From positions 2,480,001 through 2,544,000 of the forward strand of contig NZ_CP094972.1 of assembly GCF_025985425.1 (NCBI RefSeq): 64,000 bases of DNA, in the 5' to 3' direction. The DNA comes from Entomomonas sp. E2T0. Lineage in GTDB: Bacteria > Pseudomonadota > Gammaproteobacteria > Pseudomonadales > Pseudomonadaceae. Shown here in pieces: positions 55,476-64,000 of this stretch. The notes under the pieces are model-generated. The model was not told where the DNA came from and searched no databases. It was given only the letters and a program-made list of their open reading frames with translations. The stretch's first letter is position 1; every line of letters begins with the position of its first letter. The position numbers were made by a program, and so were the translations under genes.

Positions 55476-55673
55476 TTAAATACTTACTACACAAAGCGAT
55501 AAAGCGCCAAAAATCACTGCCTCTAATATAATTTTTAAAGGCTTTGTTTCTTTACCATCATATAAAATACGTAGTATTGCTATAATTGAGGCCATAATTG
55601 CACCTTGCCATGTAGCTGAAGCTGTTATTGCTAGGTAAATTGATTGCCATAGATTAGGATCTTTATTTGGCAT
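55476..55673 (-). CDS. Short LydA-like phage holin
   Basis: A 65-aa protein beginning MPNKDPNLWQSIYLAI with two hydrophobic helices (TWQGAIMASIIAILRILY and LKIILEAVIFGALSLCVVSI) joined by a charged DGKETK turn. The KDPN start and LRxLYDG motif are typical of LydA-type holins, which are usually about 100 aa. The protein ends early, so it may be truncated. Holins make lethal membrane lesions at the end of the phage cycle; here it is probably a prophage relic. Confidence 0.6.
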   Translation of the reverse strand: MPNKDPNLWQSIYLAITASATWQGAIMASIIAILRILYDGKETKPLKIILEAVIFGALSLCVVSI

Positions 55674-55753
55674 AAATTCTCTTAAGTAAAGTTGTATTAT
55701 TTCAACACATCAATGTGTGATAATATTGAATTGCAATACCTTAATGCAGATAA

Positions 55754-55787
55754 AAAAGCCCCAGTCTATCGTTAGAAAGGGGCTTTT
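55754..55787 (-). terminator. Terminator after 96-aa gene
   Basis: AAAAGCCCC (55754-55762) and GGGGCTTTT (55779-55787) form a 9-bp stem; the minus-strand transcript continues with a T-run. It lies 5 nt after the stop at 55792. Confidence 0.88.
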
Positions 55788-55791
55788 AATT

Positions 55792-56082
55792 TTAAAGATT
55801 AAATATAATATCTGTAGCCAGCATTGATTTTAACGCTTGTTTTGCTTGACTCTCAATCTCTACAACAGAAGCATTAGAGTTTGCGATTATTTTAAATTCA
55901 AATTCTGTATGAAGAAACAGTTTACTTCCATGAGTTTTATAAACATCATCATTTGGAACTATTTTTGACATAGCAACAGGGACAGTTACTTTATATACAT
56001 GTTTATTAGGCTCAAGAACCCATTCTGTTTCTCTCTCAACTTTCAAAGCTGAGCTTCTTGTAAACTCATTAACATATGGCAT
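55792..56082 (-). CDS. Hypothetical protein, 96 aa
   Basis: A 96-aa soluble protein without signal peptide: beta-rich centre (KHVYKVTVPVAMSKIV, KLFLHTEFEFKIIA) and a C-terminal helix (VVEIESQAKQALKSMLA). AAGGA lies about 9 nt before the ATG, and a strong terminator follows, so it appears to be an intact monocistronic gene. No family recognised. It sits in the eroded accessory region near tRNA-Leu. Confidence 0.6.
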   Translation of the reverse strand: MPYVNEFTRSSALKVERETEWVLEPNKHVYKVTVPVAMSKIVPNDDVYKTHGSKLFLHTEFEFKIIANSNASVVEIESQAKQALKSMLATDIIFNL

Positions 56083-56174
56083 TATGAAATTTCCTTTATT
56101 TTGTTAGTTTGGAAATTCCATAATAGTCATTTAATACAATTATTTATTTTGGCTTTAGCAAGAATAAACAGGCA

Positions 56175-56208
56175 TAAAAAAAGCCCCTCCTGTTATCAGA
56201 TGCGGCTT
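56175..56208 (-). terminator. Imperfect terminator after secreted protein
   Basis: AAGCC (minus-strand upstream arm, 56204-56208) pairs with GGCTT (56181-56185), followed by a run of seven T. The stem is short and its loop long (18 nt), so the element may be partly decayed. Confidence 0.45.
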
Positions 56209-56219
56209 ATATGTATTAA

Positions 56220-56651
56220 TTAATTTGATGTACAGTAGCTAGGTATATTTCCAGACTGGCCAGAAAAAGAGCAATCCCACATATAACCAGCAGAAGTGGG
56301 GCTCATTTTAAAAGTAAGTGTTTGACTGCTTAAACTAGGCATATATGTATGATTAACAAACTTTACATTCACTGTACAGTCCTCATTGGCGTCAATCTCG
56401 TCCACAAAAGAACTTAATGCTAAATTTTGTCTAATTGACTCTTTTGTAATAAAGCTCAATTTACAATTTAATGTATTTGAGTATTGATCACTCATAGAAA
56501 GTCTAAATGGGCGTGCAAGATAGCTAGCCTCACTTACTGCCATTTTTTCAATATAATCTATACGATCAGGGTCTAATCCAGCAGCTTGTATTTGAAAAGA
56601 TGATATTGTGATCCCCAAGAGTAAGGATATCATCATATATTTTAATTTCAA
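56220..56651 (-). CDS. Secreted protein with pilin-like C-terminus, unknown
   Basis: The longest frame starts at 56687, but an AAAGGAGA site lies 8 nt before a TTG at 56651, giving a 143-aa protein whose start is a clean Sec signal (MKLKYMMISLLLGITISSF, then QIQAAG). The mature part contains VSEASYLARPFRLSMSDQYS and ends YMWDCSFSGQSGNIPSYCTSN-like, a disulfide-closed loop that weakly recalls type IV pilin C-termini. The N-terminal pilin helix is absent, so it is not a true pilin. Function unknown. Confidence 0.55.
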   Translation of the reverse strand: MKLKYMMISLLLGITISSFQIQAAGLDPDRIDYIEKMAVSEASYLARPFRLSMSDQYSNTLNCKLSFITKESIRQNLALSSFVDEIDANEDCTVNVKFVNHTYMPSLSSQTLTFKMSPTSAGYMWDCSFSGQSGNIPSYCTSN

Positions 56652-56925
56652 TTTAAAATCTCCTTTTACTATTAATGGAGATTTCATTTTAGTAATATAG
56701 GAGTGTTTATTCTTTTGGCTCTAGCAAGAAAAAAAGACATAAAAAAACCAACAATCAAGCTGGCTTTCTATGAACGGATTTTTTAATTATAGAAATTTTT
56801 CCATTCCCCATCCTCATAGTCAAGTAGTTAGATTATCTCTAAGGCTATATCAGGATAGGACAAGAAGCTGAACCTTTAGAACACTAATAGTTGGGGAAAT
56901 GGCTATAAATCGATAGGGAAATGAT

Positions 56926-56954
56926 TTGACATTGATTAATTCAGAACATAGAAT
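56926..56954 (+). promoter_or_regulatory. Sigma-70 promoter of tRNA-Leu
   Basis: TTGACA (56926-56931), a 17-nt spacer and TAGAAT (56949-56954), 11 nt before the tRNA 5' end. Both boxes match the consensus almost perfectly. Confidence 0.85.
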
Positions 56955-56965
56955 ACGCAACGCCT

Positions 56966-57052
56966 GCCTCGGTGGCGGAATTGGTAGACGCGGCGGATTC
57001 AAAATCCGTTGTTAGCGATAACGTGCGAGTTCGAGTCTCGCCCGAGGCACCA
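56966..57052 (+). tRNA. tRNA-Leu (anticodon CAA)
   Basis: An 87-nt class II tRNA including encoded CCA. Acceptor stem GCCTCGG pairs with CCGAGGC (57042-57048), D-loop contains GGTAGAC, the anticodon loop is TTCAAAA (anticodon CAA), a long variable arm (GTTAGCGATAACG) is present and the T-loop is GTTCGAGTC. It decodes UUG. tRNA-Leu genes are frequent phage attachment sites, and an integrase fragment lies 0.9 kb downstream. Confidence 0.98.
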
Positions 57053-57057
57053 TATGT

Positions 57058-57092
57058 AAACCCTAGCTTGTTAATTTAACTAGGGTTTTTTA
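57058..57092 (+). terminator. Terminator after tRNA-Leu
   Basis: AAACCCTAG (57058-57066) pairs with CTAGGGTTT (57080-57088), followed by TTTATTT. It lies 5 nt after the tRNA. Confidence 0.9.
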
Positions 57093-57306
57093 TTTATATA
57101 ATTTCTATCAACCCCTAATTTAATCCCTATCTTATTTTTAACCTATCCTATTAAGTTAAATTTCAATTTTTAATTTCACAGGTATAAAAAAATCCTATAG
57201 TAGGGGCTGCCTTTAGAATACTGGCTAAATGATTATTTATGCCACGTCCTATATTACTTTTGACTATGGCTAATACTCTGGTTTGTCTGTCTTATTTCTT
57301 AAAAAA

Positions 57307-57738
57307 TCATCTTTTTTTAAATAAGGAACTTATGTCTCCAAATATTGAAAAGATTATTAAAGCAATACCTATTACAGTACATCCTACTATTTCTTTCATA
57401 GAAATAGTTCCATTATCTAATACAACATAATTGGGATTATCTTCCTTATAGAGTACTCGTACAGTATCACCCTTCTTAAAGCTATTATATGCTGTATCTC
57501 TAGAGGTTTGGAAATCATAATTACTATCTTGTTTATCTGTAAAACTTATTGTTAAACGAGAGCCTTTATTCCTGGTAGAGAGGATATTAGTATCTTTTTC
57601 AGTAACTATTCCTATAGCTGGAATACCATTTTTGTACATGTTGTCTTGTTTATTATATAAATAAAAACCTATGAGCAATACAGCAATGCCTGTTAAAGCA
57701 GTTATTAATCTTTCCAAAACTAATTTACCTCTGTACAT
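57307..57738 (-). CDS. DUF3592-type membrane protein
   Basis: A 143-aa protein with two membrane helices (ITALTGIAVLLIGFYLY and MKEIVGCTVIGIALIIFSIF) that bracket an exported beta-rich loop. The pattern AIGIVTEKD, then SRLTISFTDKQDSNYDFQTS, then FKKGDTVRVLYKEDNPNYVV matches the DUF3592 domain. Function unknown. It lies between tRNA-Leu and an integrase fragment. Confidence 0.75.
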   Translation of the reverse strand: MYRGKLVLERLITALTGIAVLLIGFYLYNKQDNMYKNGIPAIGIVTEKDTNILSTRNKGSRLTISFTDKQDSNYDFQTSRDTAYNSFKKGDTVRVLYKEDNPNYVVLDNGTISMKEIVGCTVIGIALIIFSIFGDISSLFKKR

Positions 57739-57926
57739 AAATAAAAATCTTCATAACATAAAACTATAAAGTTCGCCCTGCCATTAATTTTTAACTAATT
57801 ATAGTTTACTGTGATAATTTTGAATTATAGCAATATTATTTTTATTTTAATGTCAGATTTTTAGACAATGGTAGAAAAAGCCCTTACTTTGTAAAAGTTG
57901 CCTTTATAATGCAAGTATTGCAAGGC

Positions 57927-58092
57927 TTATATTGTAACACTTAGACAAAAAGCGTTATTTTGTAACGTTTGAAAATTTGGTTCAATAGCCATCCCGCATA
58001 TTTCGGTTTTGGTGTCATACCCTACATTTCTAAGTACTTCGTTTATGGCATTCTCTGAAGTGGATTTAATACCATTAAGTAAATATAAAATT
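57927..58092 (-). pseudogene. Fragment of a tyrosine integrase
   Basis: The minus strand encodes NGIKSTSENAINEVLRNVGY followed by DTKTEICGM, then unrelated sequence to a stop at 57927. The SxNxINxxLRxxGYDTKTE stretch is the hallmark just before the catalytic HGFR box of P4/prophage-type integrases. The HGFR box and tyrosine are lost. The fragment's upstream end runs into the terminator at 58091. Neighbouring tRNA-Leu is the likely original attachment site. Confidence 0.75.
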
Positions 58093-58126
58093 AAGGGCAG
58101 ATCAAAGTATTCTGATCTGCCCTTAA
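58091..58126 (-). terminator. Terminator after giant autotransporter gene
   Basis: TTAAGGGCAGATCA (58091-58104) and TGATCTGCCCTTAA (58113-58126) form a perfect 14-bp stem with an 8-nt loop, 16 nt after the stop; the minus-strand transcript continues ATTTTATATTT. Confidence 0.9.
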
Positions 58127-58142
58127 TGCTTAAGATACTATA

Positions 58143-61100
58143 TTAGAAACGAATTTTAAGCCCAACAGAACCATTAAAATCATTTTCAATTTTTGTTTTA
58201 TGACCACTATTTTGGAAGCTTCTACCCATTTCAGTATAAACCTGAACATTGTTAGTAATACCCCAAGTTGCACCTACAGCTAGTTCAGTAGTGCTATAGC
58301 GTTGTTCAGTTTTCATGATTGTTTTACCATCTGTACTAGCTAAATTTTCAAACGATACAGTATCTTTACCATTTGATAATTGCTGCCATAGGTTAACACG
58401 AGCATAAGGTTTTATTTTACCATAATCAGTATTCATATCTTTTGTTAACCGAAGACCTAAACGCCCCATGACAGAATCATCAGTATCAATTTTAACACGT
58501 GTGGTTGCATAACCTTTTAAGTTAACATCTTTAAAGTCACTGTGTTGGTAAACTAATTGCGCTTGTGGTTCAACTGCCCAACTAGTATCACCAAAATAGA
58601 ATGGTTTTCCTATTTCAACAGATGCAACATAGCTGTTAGCATTTGGATGGTATTTCTCACTACCTTGTTTAGGCTTTAGATCAATACGATGATGTCCATA
58701 TTGCAATACATTATCAACATAGAATCCATTATCATCTGTCCATGTTGCATAGCCACCCACATAGGTTGATAAAGCAGAGTTATCACCTAACGATCCTGCA
58801 CTTCTAGTACTAATACTGGTATCAGTATCCATTATGGTAGTGTAGAGACCAGCATTCCAATTGCGATTGCTATAAAGATCAAAACCTACTTGCATACCGT
58901 TCATATTAGAGTTAGCTTCTGTACCTAAAGAATCACTTAGACGTTGACGGTTTGATTGATGTATATAACGAATCCAAAAACGTCTGTTATTTTCTTCATC
59001 TTTTGATACATAAGTGTCGTCACTAGAGGTTAATTCATCACCCACCCGTAAATGTAAGTTTCCTAATACAGCAAGATCGCCTTGACGTACGGTAGTACCT
59101 ATACTGTTAAAAATAGATACTTCTGGACGGAAAGAAGCACGTAGATACCAATTTTCACCTAAACCTGAAGCATCAGCAGCATGTAAGCTGTATTGATAAG
59201 CACCTGCTTGAATAGTAGGAGCACCTAAAGTGAACGCATCTTTTGTAGTTTGAGCTGTAGTTGTAGCACCATTAAGTGCCTCCACTACCACAATACCATC
59301 ACCTGTAGTTGACGCACCTAAGCGACTGGCATCCACTTTTAGTAAAGTGTTTCCTGATGCTGTACCACCATCAATAACCAACTTATCAGCGATACCTGTA
59401 CTATATTGTTGGGCAGCAAGTTGTATTACACCACCTAATCCCACATAATTGCCCTTAACAGTTAATGCAGATCCAATATCACCACCGCGCAAATTAATGG
59501 TACCTTGGTTAACTAAACCAGCAACTACCTGATTATCACCGCCTGTATCTAGTAACGCACCCTGACTAACTGCATGTGCGGATGCTGCACTCAATTTATT
59601 AGCACCTTTTGCTAATAACGTACCATTCTCTACTAACGTAATGCCTGAATAATTATTATTACCACTAAGCACGGTAGTACCAGTACCTTGTTGCCATAAT
59701 TGACCTGTACCTGAAATATTACCATTCAACTCTAACGTATTTGAACGATTTACTTGTAACACACCATAGTTGACCACATCACCAATAATACTGCCCGTTG
59801 TGCCACCTGTACCTAATTGTAAGTTACCTTTGGCAATGGTAGTACCACCTGTGTATTGACTGTTTTGGGTTAATGTTAAAGTACCGTCACCTGTTTTAAT
59901 TAATTGACCATCACCTACTACGGAGCTTAATAAGGAAACATTTTTACCATTCGTATCAATAGCTCCTCCATTATCAACAACACTTACTGTACGGCTAGTA
60001 TCAAAAGCATCACCATAGCGTAATGTACCACCATTTAGAGTAATACCTGTTCCAGACTGGCCTAGGTTTTCATCACGTGAAACCTCTAAGATACCACCAC
60101 GTACCTGTGTACCACCACTATATAGATTTGTACCAGTAAGAATTAATGTACCTGCGTCTGTTTTCACGACACTACCAGTACCATCAATAACAGAGTTAAC
60201 AGTTGCAGTATAATCAGCACCTTGTGTCGTTCCATCACCAACCCGAATTATAGTATCTGTGGCATTAGCAGTAATTGTTCCATCATTTATTACATAACCA
60301 TCTGTAGTAAATTGCATACCACTAATCAAAATTTTACCTAGGCTATTATCAACAGTAACATTACCCTTCTCACCACCAAATACGGCAAATGATCCATTAC
60401 TAAAAGATGCATTGATCGCACCTTCTGGATTGGTCTCATCCGTTGTCCAGTTATCATTACCTAGATTGTTTTGCCAAACGCCATCACCACCATCAATTAC
60501 ACTATTATTTTTTAATACACCGCCAGAGCCGCCAGTACCATCCCAGAATCTTAACTCTAGACCAGCTTTATTAATTAAGTTTACTTGATTAGCAATTGAA
60601 GTTTGAATATAAAGGTCATCAGCAGCACCTGGCACATCACCAAATTCCATAATATTGTTTGTTAAATTACCTGTGTAGTTAAATACACGATATACACCCA
60701 CATCAAAACTACCACTTGGTGTTTGAGTAATGTTCAACTTACCATCAAGAACCAAATCGCCATTAACATTAATCAAGTCATTAAGACTTCCACCAACAGC
60801 ATAGGGTTGACCAAACTGGAAATCAACTTGAGAATTTTGACTAAGTTCTAAACCACCGACAGTAAAGGTACCTACACTGTTTAAATCGGCACCTGCTGCT
60901 ATGTGGCCATCATCAGCTACAGTGACTTTACCGCCCATAGTGCCATTACCACCTAATGAGCTATTGGCTGCAACAGAGATATCTCCTGTAGCGGTTTGCT
61001 GATTACCATTAACTAATAATACACCTTGTTCTACAGAAGTAGTGCCAGTCCAAGTATTATCACCTGTTAACGTAAGGGTACCAGTACCTACTTTTTCTAA

Positions 61101-64000
61101 ACTACCACCATTACCACTGATAATACCGCTAATAGTATCATCTCGATTAAGTGTTCCTTCTCGTAAGGTTGTAGCACCTAGTTCTACATTACCTGCACCA
61201 GACAGAGAACCAATGGTAGTGGTATTATTAGCACCCGCTATATTAACAATACCACCTGCATTATTGGTAATAACACCATTTTCAGCTTGTGCATCATCAG
61301 CAAATGTTACTAAACCAGTATTATCAATTTGTGCATTACCTGCATTGGTTTGATCTTTAAAGTTCATTGTGGTGTTAGTAGCTAAAGTAAAAAGACCATT
61401 GCCACCATTAGCCGTATCAGCGAAATTGATAATAGAACCATTTTTTGCATCAGTAACACTATCAGCAGCTGATGCTGTATTGTTAAAGTTTAAAAGACCA
61501 TCATCAAGACTAAAATTATGACTCTCCGCTGCTGCATCATTATTAAAGTTAATAGTTCCTTGATGATTAATAGTTATATCACTGCTAGCAAGGCCAAATA
61601 CACCTGTGGTATTAGCGTTAACAACCACATTACCATTACCATCTTTACCCGTTACTGTGGTACTTCCTTGATAGGTATTTTGTCGATTTAACTCTAAGGT
61701 ACTATCAGCACCATCAGTTGTAGAGTCCATTACAGTTAATTGACCCTCACCACCAATCAAACCCGATGGTGTAAATGTATTGCCATACAAGTCAAATTTC
61801 CCACCGCCAGTCTCGCTTAGGAAAATAGCACGATCTGTATCAAAATCAGCACCTATTTGTAATGTGGAATTATTATTAATCAGTATAGAAGTACCACCTA
61901 AACCTAAGTTATTATCACTAGCAACGTTTAAAGTACCGCCATAAATTTCTGTACCACCACTATAAGTATTATTACCACGTAAGACTAAACGACCGGGATC
62001 ATACTTTAATAGTTTTAGTGAATCTGTAAAATTTGTATTTTCTACTAAATCTGCATTAATAGTTGCTGTAACATCCGCCCCCGCTCCACCTGCACCTACA
62101 CGGATTGCATAATAAGCATCAGCTACTGTTTCACCTTCTGCTGCATAATTAACGGAAGGAATTACATCAGTGGTTGCATCAATTACTAAAGGCACTGTAC
62201 CATCAGGATATGTCGCATTAGTTTCTCCATTTATAACATATCCATCTGTCAGAAACTGCATACCAGAGCTAATGACTGGACCATTGACATCGCTAATCGT
62301 TACAGTTCCTTTTTCACCGCCAAATACTGCAAAATCCCCTTGAGCCCAAGGAGCATTTCCTACACCATTGGATGTAGTCCAGTTATTTGTATCACCTACT
62401 GCATTAGACTGCCAAATACCATCACCACCATCAATAACACCATCACCCTCAATACCTGTTGCGCCATGATGTCCAGCAACATCAGGACCATCCCAATATT
62501 GTAACTTATGACCGTCTTCAGGAAACCCTAACACCAAGTTAACTTGATTTGCTAGTATTGTTTGTATTGTGTATATACTTGAATTTCCAGGTGGAAGAGA
62601 GCTAATTTCTAAACCATTATCAGTTAATGCACCACCATAATTAAATAAACGATAAACTCCTGGAAGGAATGCACCGCCAGCAGATTCAGTTACATTAAGC
62701 TCACCATCTAATACTAAATCCCCTTTTACATCAACTAAGTCATTTAGAGGGCCGCCAGGAGTATAAGCCTGACCTAACTCAAACTTAACATTAGTTGTGT
62801 CTGCAAGTGCTAAATTGCCATTAATGGTTAGTGTACCAACACCACCATCACCTGGAGTTAACGTAGTATTTCCTGCAAAAGTAACATCACCACCAATGGT
62901 TCCATTACCACCTAAAGTTGCACCACTCGCTACAGTAGTAGCGCCTGTTGCTGCCGACTGATCACCATTGATAATTAAAGTGCCTTGATTAACTAGTGTC
63001 TCGCCTTGATAAGCATTATTACCATTAAGACGAGTTAAACCTGTACCAATTTGATGGAAAGCACCTGTGCCCGTAATAGCACCATTTAACTGCACAGTGT
63101 TATTACGGTTAACAACAAAAAGACCATTATCAATAATATTAGTAACTTCAGAAAGACCACCTGTACTGCCACCATTACCCAGTTGCAATGTACCACCTGC
63201 ATCAATAAGCGTATCACCCGTCCAAGTATTATCGGCTAATAATGTTGTTGTACCGCCTGTAGCCCGCTCTACCCCACCGCTACCACTGATAATACCTGAA
63301 TAAGTCTGATCTGCAGAAGCTCCATCAAAAATAACTTTACTAGAAGCACCACTTGTTTCAACATCATAGTTATTAATAGTAGCCAAATCAGCATTGACTG
63401 TATTATCACCTGTACGTAAGGTAGCTCCATCTGCCACACTAATTTTTTGTACACCTGATAACTCAAGGTTATTTACTACTCGTACATCTGCTGAACTACC
63501 CGTAACATTAAGTTGACTCCAGCCTGTACCAATATTAGTTGCAACAGAGAGATCATCGTTGGCAAGTGAACCAATCAACGCAGAACCTGATGTGTTACCA
63601 TTCCAAAGATGCGTATTGGTTAAGGTTAGAGTACTATTACTTCCTCCTTCAGTGAGAATATGGCGAGTTTTAGCCATATCCACATCACCAATCTGAGCAG
63701 TATCATTACCGTCTGCACCAGTGAAATCAACTTGCCCCTCAAAAACACCATTATTCCAAATAAAAGTATCTGTACCACTACCCGCATCAATTACACCACG
63801 AGTAAGTGTACCTGCTAAGGTAATAATGTCATTACCTGAACCTGTAAGAATGGCAGATGCTGTATCTGTTGCTGCTTGTAATATACCTTGATTAGTAACG
63901 GTATTATTAGCAGTACCTGTTGCATCAATAACAGTTGAATTTTGACTATTAGCTGTAATAGTACCTGTATTAAGAATTGTTCGATTAGCGGCTGAACCAT
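58143..64000 (-). CDS. Giant autotransporter, 5' end beyond window
   Basis: The reading frame is open from 58143 to the window edge (at least 1,951 residues). A GTG at 63683 is not the start, because in-frame sequence such as GSGNDIITLAGTLTRGVIDA and FIWNNGVFEGQVDF continues upstream. The passenger is a beta-helix of passenger-associated transport repeats (e.g. GTGTLTLTGDNTWTGTTSVE) and holds a large internal duplication. The C-terminal barrel begins near the RPEVSIFNSIGTTVRQGDLA segment and ends NGSVGLKIRF. Type Va secretion, probably an adhesin or surface barrier protein. Confidence 0.93.
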   Translation of the reverse strand, partial: GSAANRTILNTGTITANSQNSTVIDATGTANNTVTNQGILQAATDTASAILTGSGNDIITLAGTLTRGVIDAGSGTDTFIWNNGVFEGQVDFTGADGNDTAQIGDVDMAKTRHILTEGGSNSTLTLTNTHLWNGNTSGSALIGSLANDDLSVATNIGTGWSQLNVTGSSADVRVVNNLELSGVQKISVADGATLRTGDNTVNADLATINNYDVETSGASSKVIFDGASADQTYSGIISGSGGVERATGGTTTLLADNTWTGDTLIDAGGTLQLGNGGSTGGLSEVTNIIDNGLFVVNRNNTVQLNGAITGTGAFHQIGTGLTRLNGNNAYQGETLVNQGTLIINGDQSAATGATTVASGATLGGNGTIGGDVTFAGNTTLTPGDGGVGTLTINGNLALADTTNVKFELGQAYTPGGPLNDLVDVKGDLVLDGELNVTESAGGAFLPGVYRLFNYGGALTDNGLEISSLPPGNSSIYTIQTILANQVNLVLGFPEDGHKLQYWDGPDVAGHHGATGIEGDGVIDGGDGIWQSNAVGDTNNWTTSNGVGNAPWAQGDFAVFGGEKGTVTISDVNGPVISSGMQFLTDGYVINGETNATYPDGTVPLVIDATTDVIPSVNYAAEGETVADAYYAIRVGAGGAGADVTATINADLVENTNFTDSLKLLKYDPGRLVLRGNNTYSGGTEIYGGTLNVASDNNLGLGGTSILINNNSTLQIGADFDTDRAIFLSETGGGKFDLYGNTFTPSGLIGGEGQLTVMDSTTDGADSTLELNRQNTYQGSTTVTGKDGNGNVVVNANTTGVFGLASSDITINHQGTINFNNDAAAESHNFSLDDGLLNFNNTASAADSVTDAKNGSIINFADTANGGNGLFTLATNTTMNFKDQTNAGNAQIDNTGLVTFADDAQAENGVITNNAGGIVNIAGANNTTTIGSLSGAGNVELGATTLREGTLNRDDTISGIISGNGGSLEKVGTGTLTLTGDNTWTGTTSVEQGVLLVNGNQQTATGDISVAANSSLGGNGTMGGKVTVADDGHIAAGADLNSVGTFTVGGLELSQNSQVDFQFGQPYAVGGSLNDLINVNGDLVLDGKLNITQTPSGSFDVGVYRVFNYTGNLTNNIMEFGDVPGAADDLYIQTSIANQVNLINKAGLELRFWDGTGGSGGVLKNNSVIDGGDGVWQNNLGNDNWTTDETNPEGAINASFSNGSFAVFGGEKGNVTVDNSLGKILISGMQFTTDGYVINDGTITANATDTIIRVGDGTTQGADYTATVNSVIDGTGSVVKTDAGTLILTGTNLYSGGTQVRGGILEVSRDENLGQSGTGITLNGGTLRYGDAFDTSRTVSVVDNGGAIDTNGKNVSLLSSVVGDGQLIKTGDGTLTLTQNSQYTGGTTIAKGNLQLGTGGTTGSIIGDVVNYGVLQVNRSNTLELNGNISGTGQLWQQGTGTTVLSGNNNYSGITLVENGTLLAKGANKLSAASAHAVSQGALLDTGGDNQVVAGLVNQGTINLRGGDIGSALTVKGNYVGLGGVIQLAAQQYSTGIADKLVIDGGTASGNTLLKVDASRLGASTTGDGIVVVEALNGATTTAQTTKDAFTLGAPTIQAGAYQYSLHAADASGLGENWYLRASFRPEVSIFNSIGTTVRQGDLAVLGNLHLRVGDELTSSDDTYVSKDEENNRRFWIRYIHQSNRQRLSDSLGTEANSNMNGMQVGFDLYSNRNWNAGLYTTIMDTDTSISTRSAGSLGDNSALSTYVGGYATWTDDNGFYVDNVLQYGHHRIDLKPKQGSEKYHPNANSYVASVEIGKPFYFGDTSWAVEPQAQLVYQHSDFKDVNLKGYATTRVKIDTDDSVMGRLGLRLTKDMNTDYGKIKPYARVNLWQQLSNGKDTVSFENLASTDGKTIMKTEQRYSTTELAVGATWGITNNVQVYTEMGRSFQNSGHKTKIENDFNGSVGLKIRF

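Noticed and set aside
55476-55673. Toxin of a type I toxin-antitoxin pair
   Set aside because: The two-helix protein with a KDPN start and LRILYDG motif fits a LydA-like holin better, and no antisense RNA signature is seen.
56220-56651. Type IV pilin
   Set aside because: Only the C-terminal disulfide loop is reminiscent; the prepilin peptidase site and hydrophobic N-terminal helix (FTLIE) are absent and a normal Sec signal is present.
56966-57052. attL/attR duplicate of the tRNA-Leu 3' end
   Set aside because: I looked for a second copy of the TCTCGCCCGAGGCACCA region in 54-64 kb by eye and found none, so island boundaries cannot be drawn.
63681-63683. GTG as start of the large autotransporter
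   Set aside because: The same frame stays open and protein-like for 105 more codons to the window edge, with normal passenger repeats; the true start is outside the window.

Overview
The window looks like an AT-rich chromosome of a gammaproteobacterium related to Pseudomonas. The fused nuoCD gene, the dapE-rlmA-hypothetical order, the speA-SUI1-DUF2333 order, rnr-rlmB and a DUF2388 protein are all Pseudomonas-like. The low GC content and host-associated flavour suggest an insect-gut genus such as Entomomonas; that is inference from protein resemblance, not a search result.

Layout. 1-10.4 kb: respiratory complex I operon, nuoA to nuoL (nuoL cut by the window edge), all on the minus strand. 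10.7-24.9 kb: mainly housekeeping genes, including dapE-rlmA, a YbiO-type mechanosensitive channel with a Sel1-repeat protein, a cold-shock protein, a YddG-like exporter, glutathione reductase, a TRIC/UPF0126 channel under a tandem glycine riboswitch, two paralogous lipoproteins, DUF2388, a YchJ-type protein and a class III aminotransferase. 25.0-32.9 kb: an uncharacterised cluster (FemAB/GNAT-like acyltransferase, divergent arginase-fold protein, DegT-type aminotransferase, two small EamA/SMR subunits, a carboxylesterase-like hydrolase and a HAD phosphatase) divergent from an RstA/RstB-like two-component system, followed by an autotransporter.

36.1-40.85 kb is the most unusual part. A near-canonical chromosome dimer resolution site (dif) at 36136-36163 places the window at the replication terminus. 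Directly attached are two near-identical 1,835-bp units in tandem, then a diverged third unit of about 1 kb. Each unit ends in a junction where two inverted dif-like sites flank a 14-bp-stem hairpin. This is the architecture of the folded single-stranded attP of CTX-type phages that integrate through host XerC/XerD. No integrase, replication protein or capsid gene is visible, so these look like minimal XerCD-exploiting satellites.

41-54 kb: a DUF3079 protein, rnr-rlmB, ydbH-ynbE-ydbL (envelope phospholipid transport), btuB under a cobalamin riboswitch, and the speA operon. 54-58.1 kb: a decayed accessory region around a tRNA-Leu(CAA), with small secreted proteins, a short LydA-like holin, a DUF3592 protein and the 3' fragment of a tyrosine integrase, suggesting an eroded prophage or island. 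58.1-64 kb: a giant autotransporter whose reading frame stays open to the window edge.
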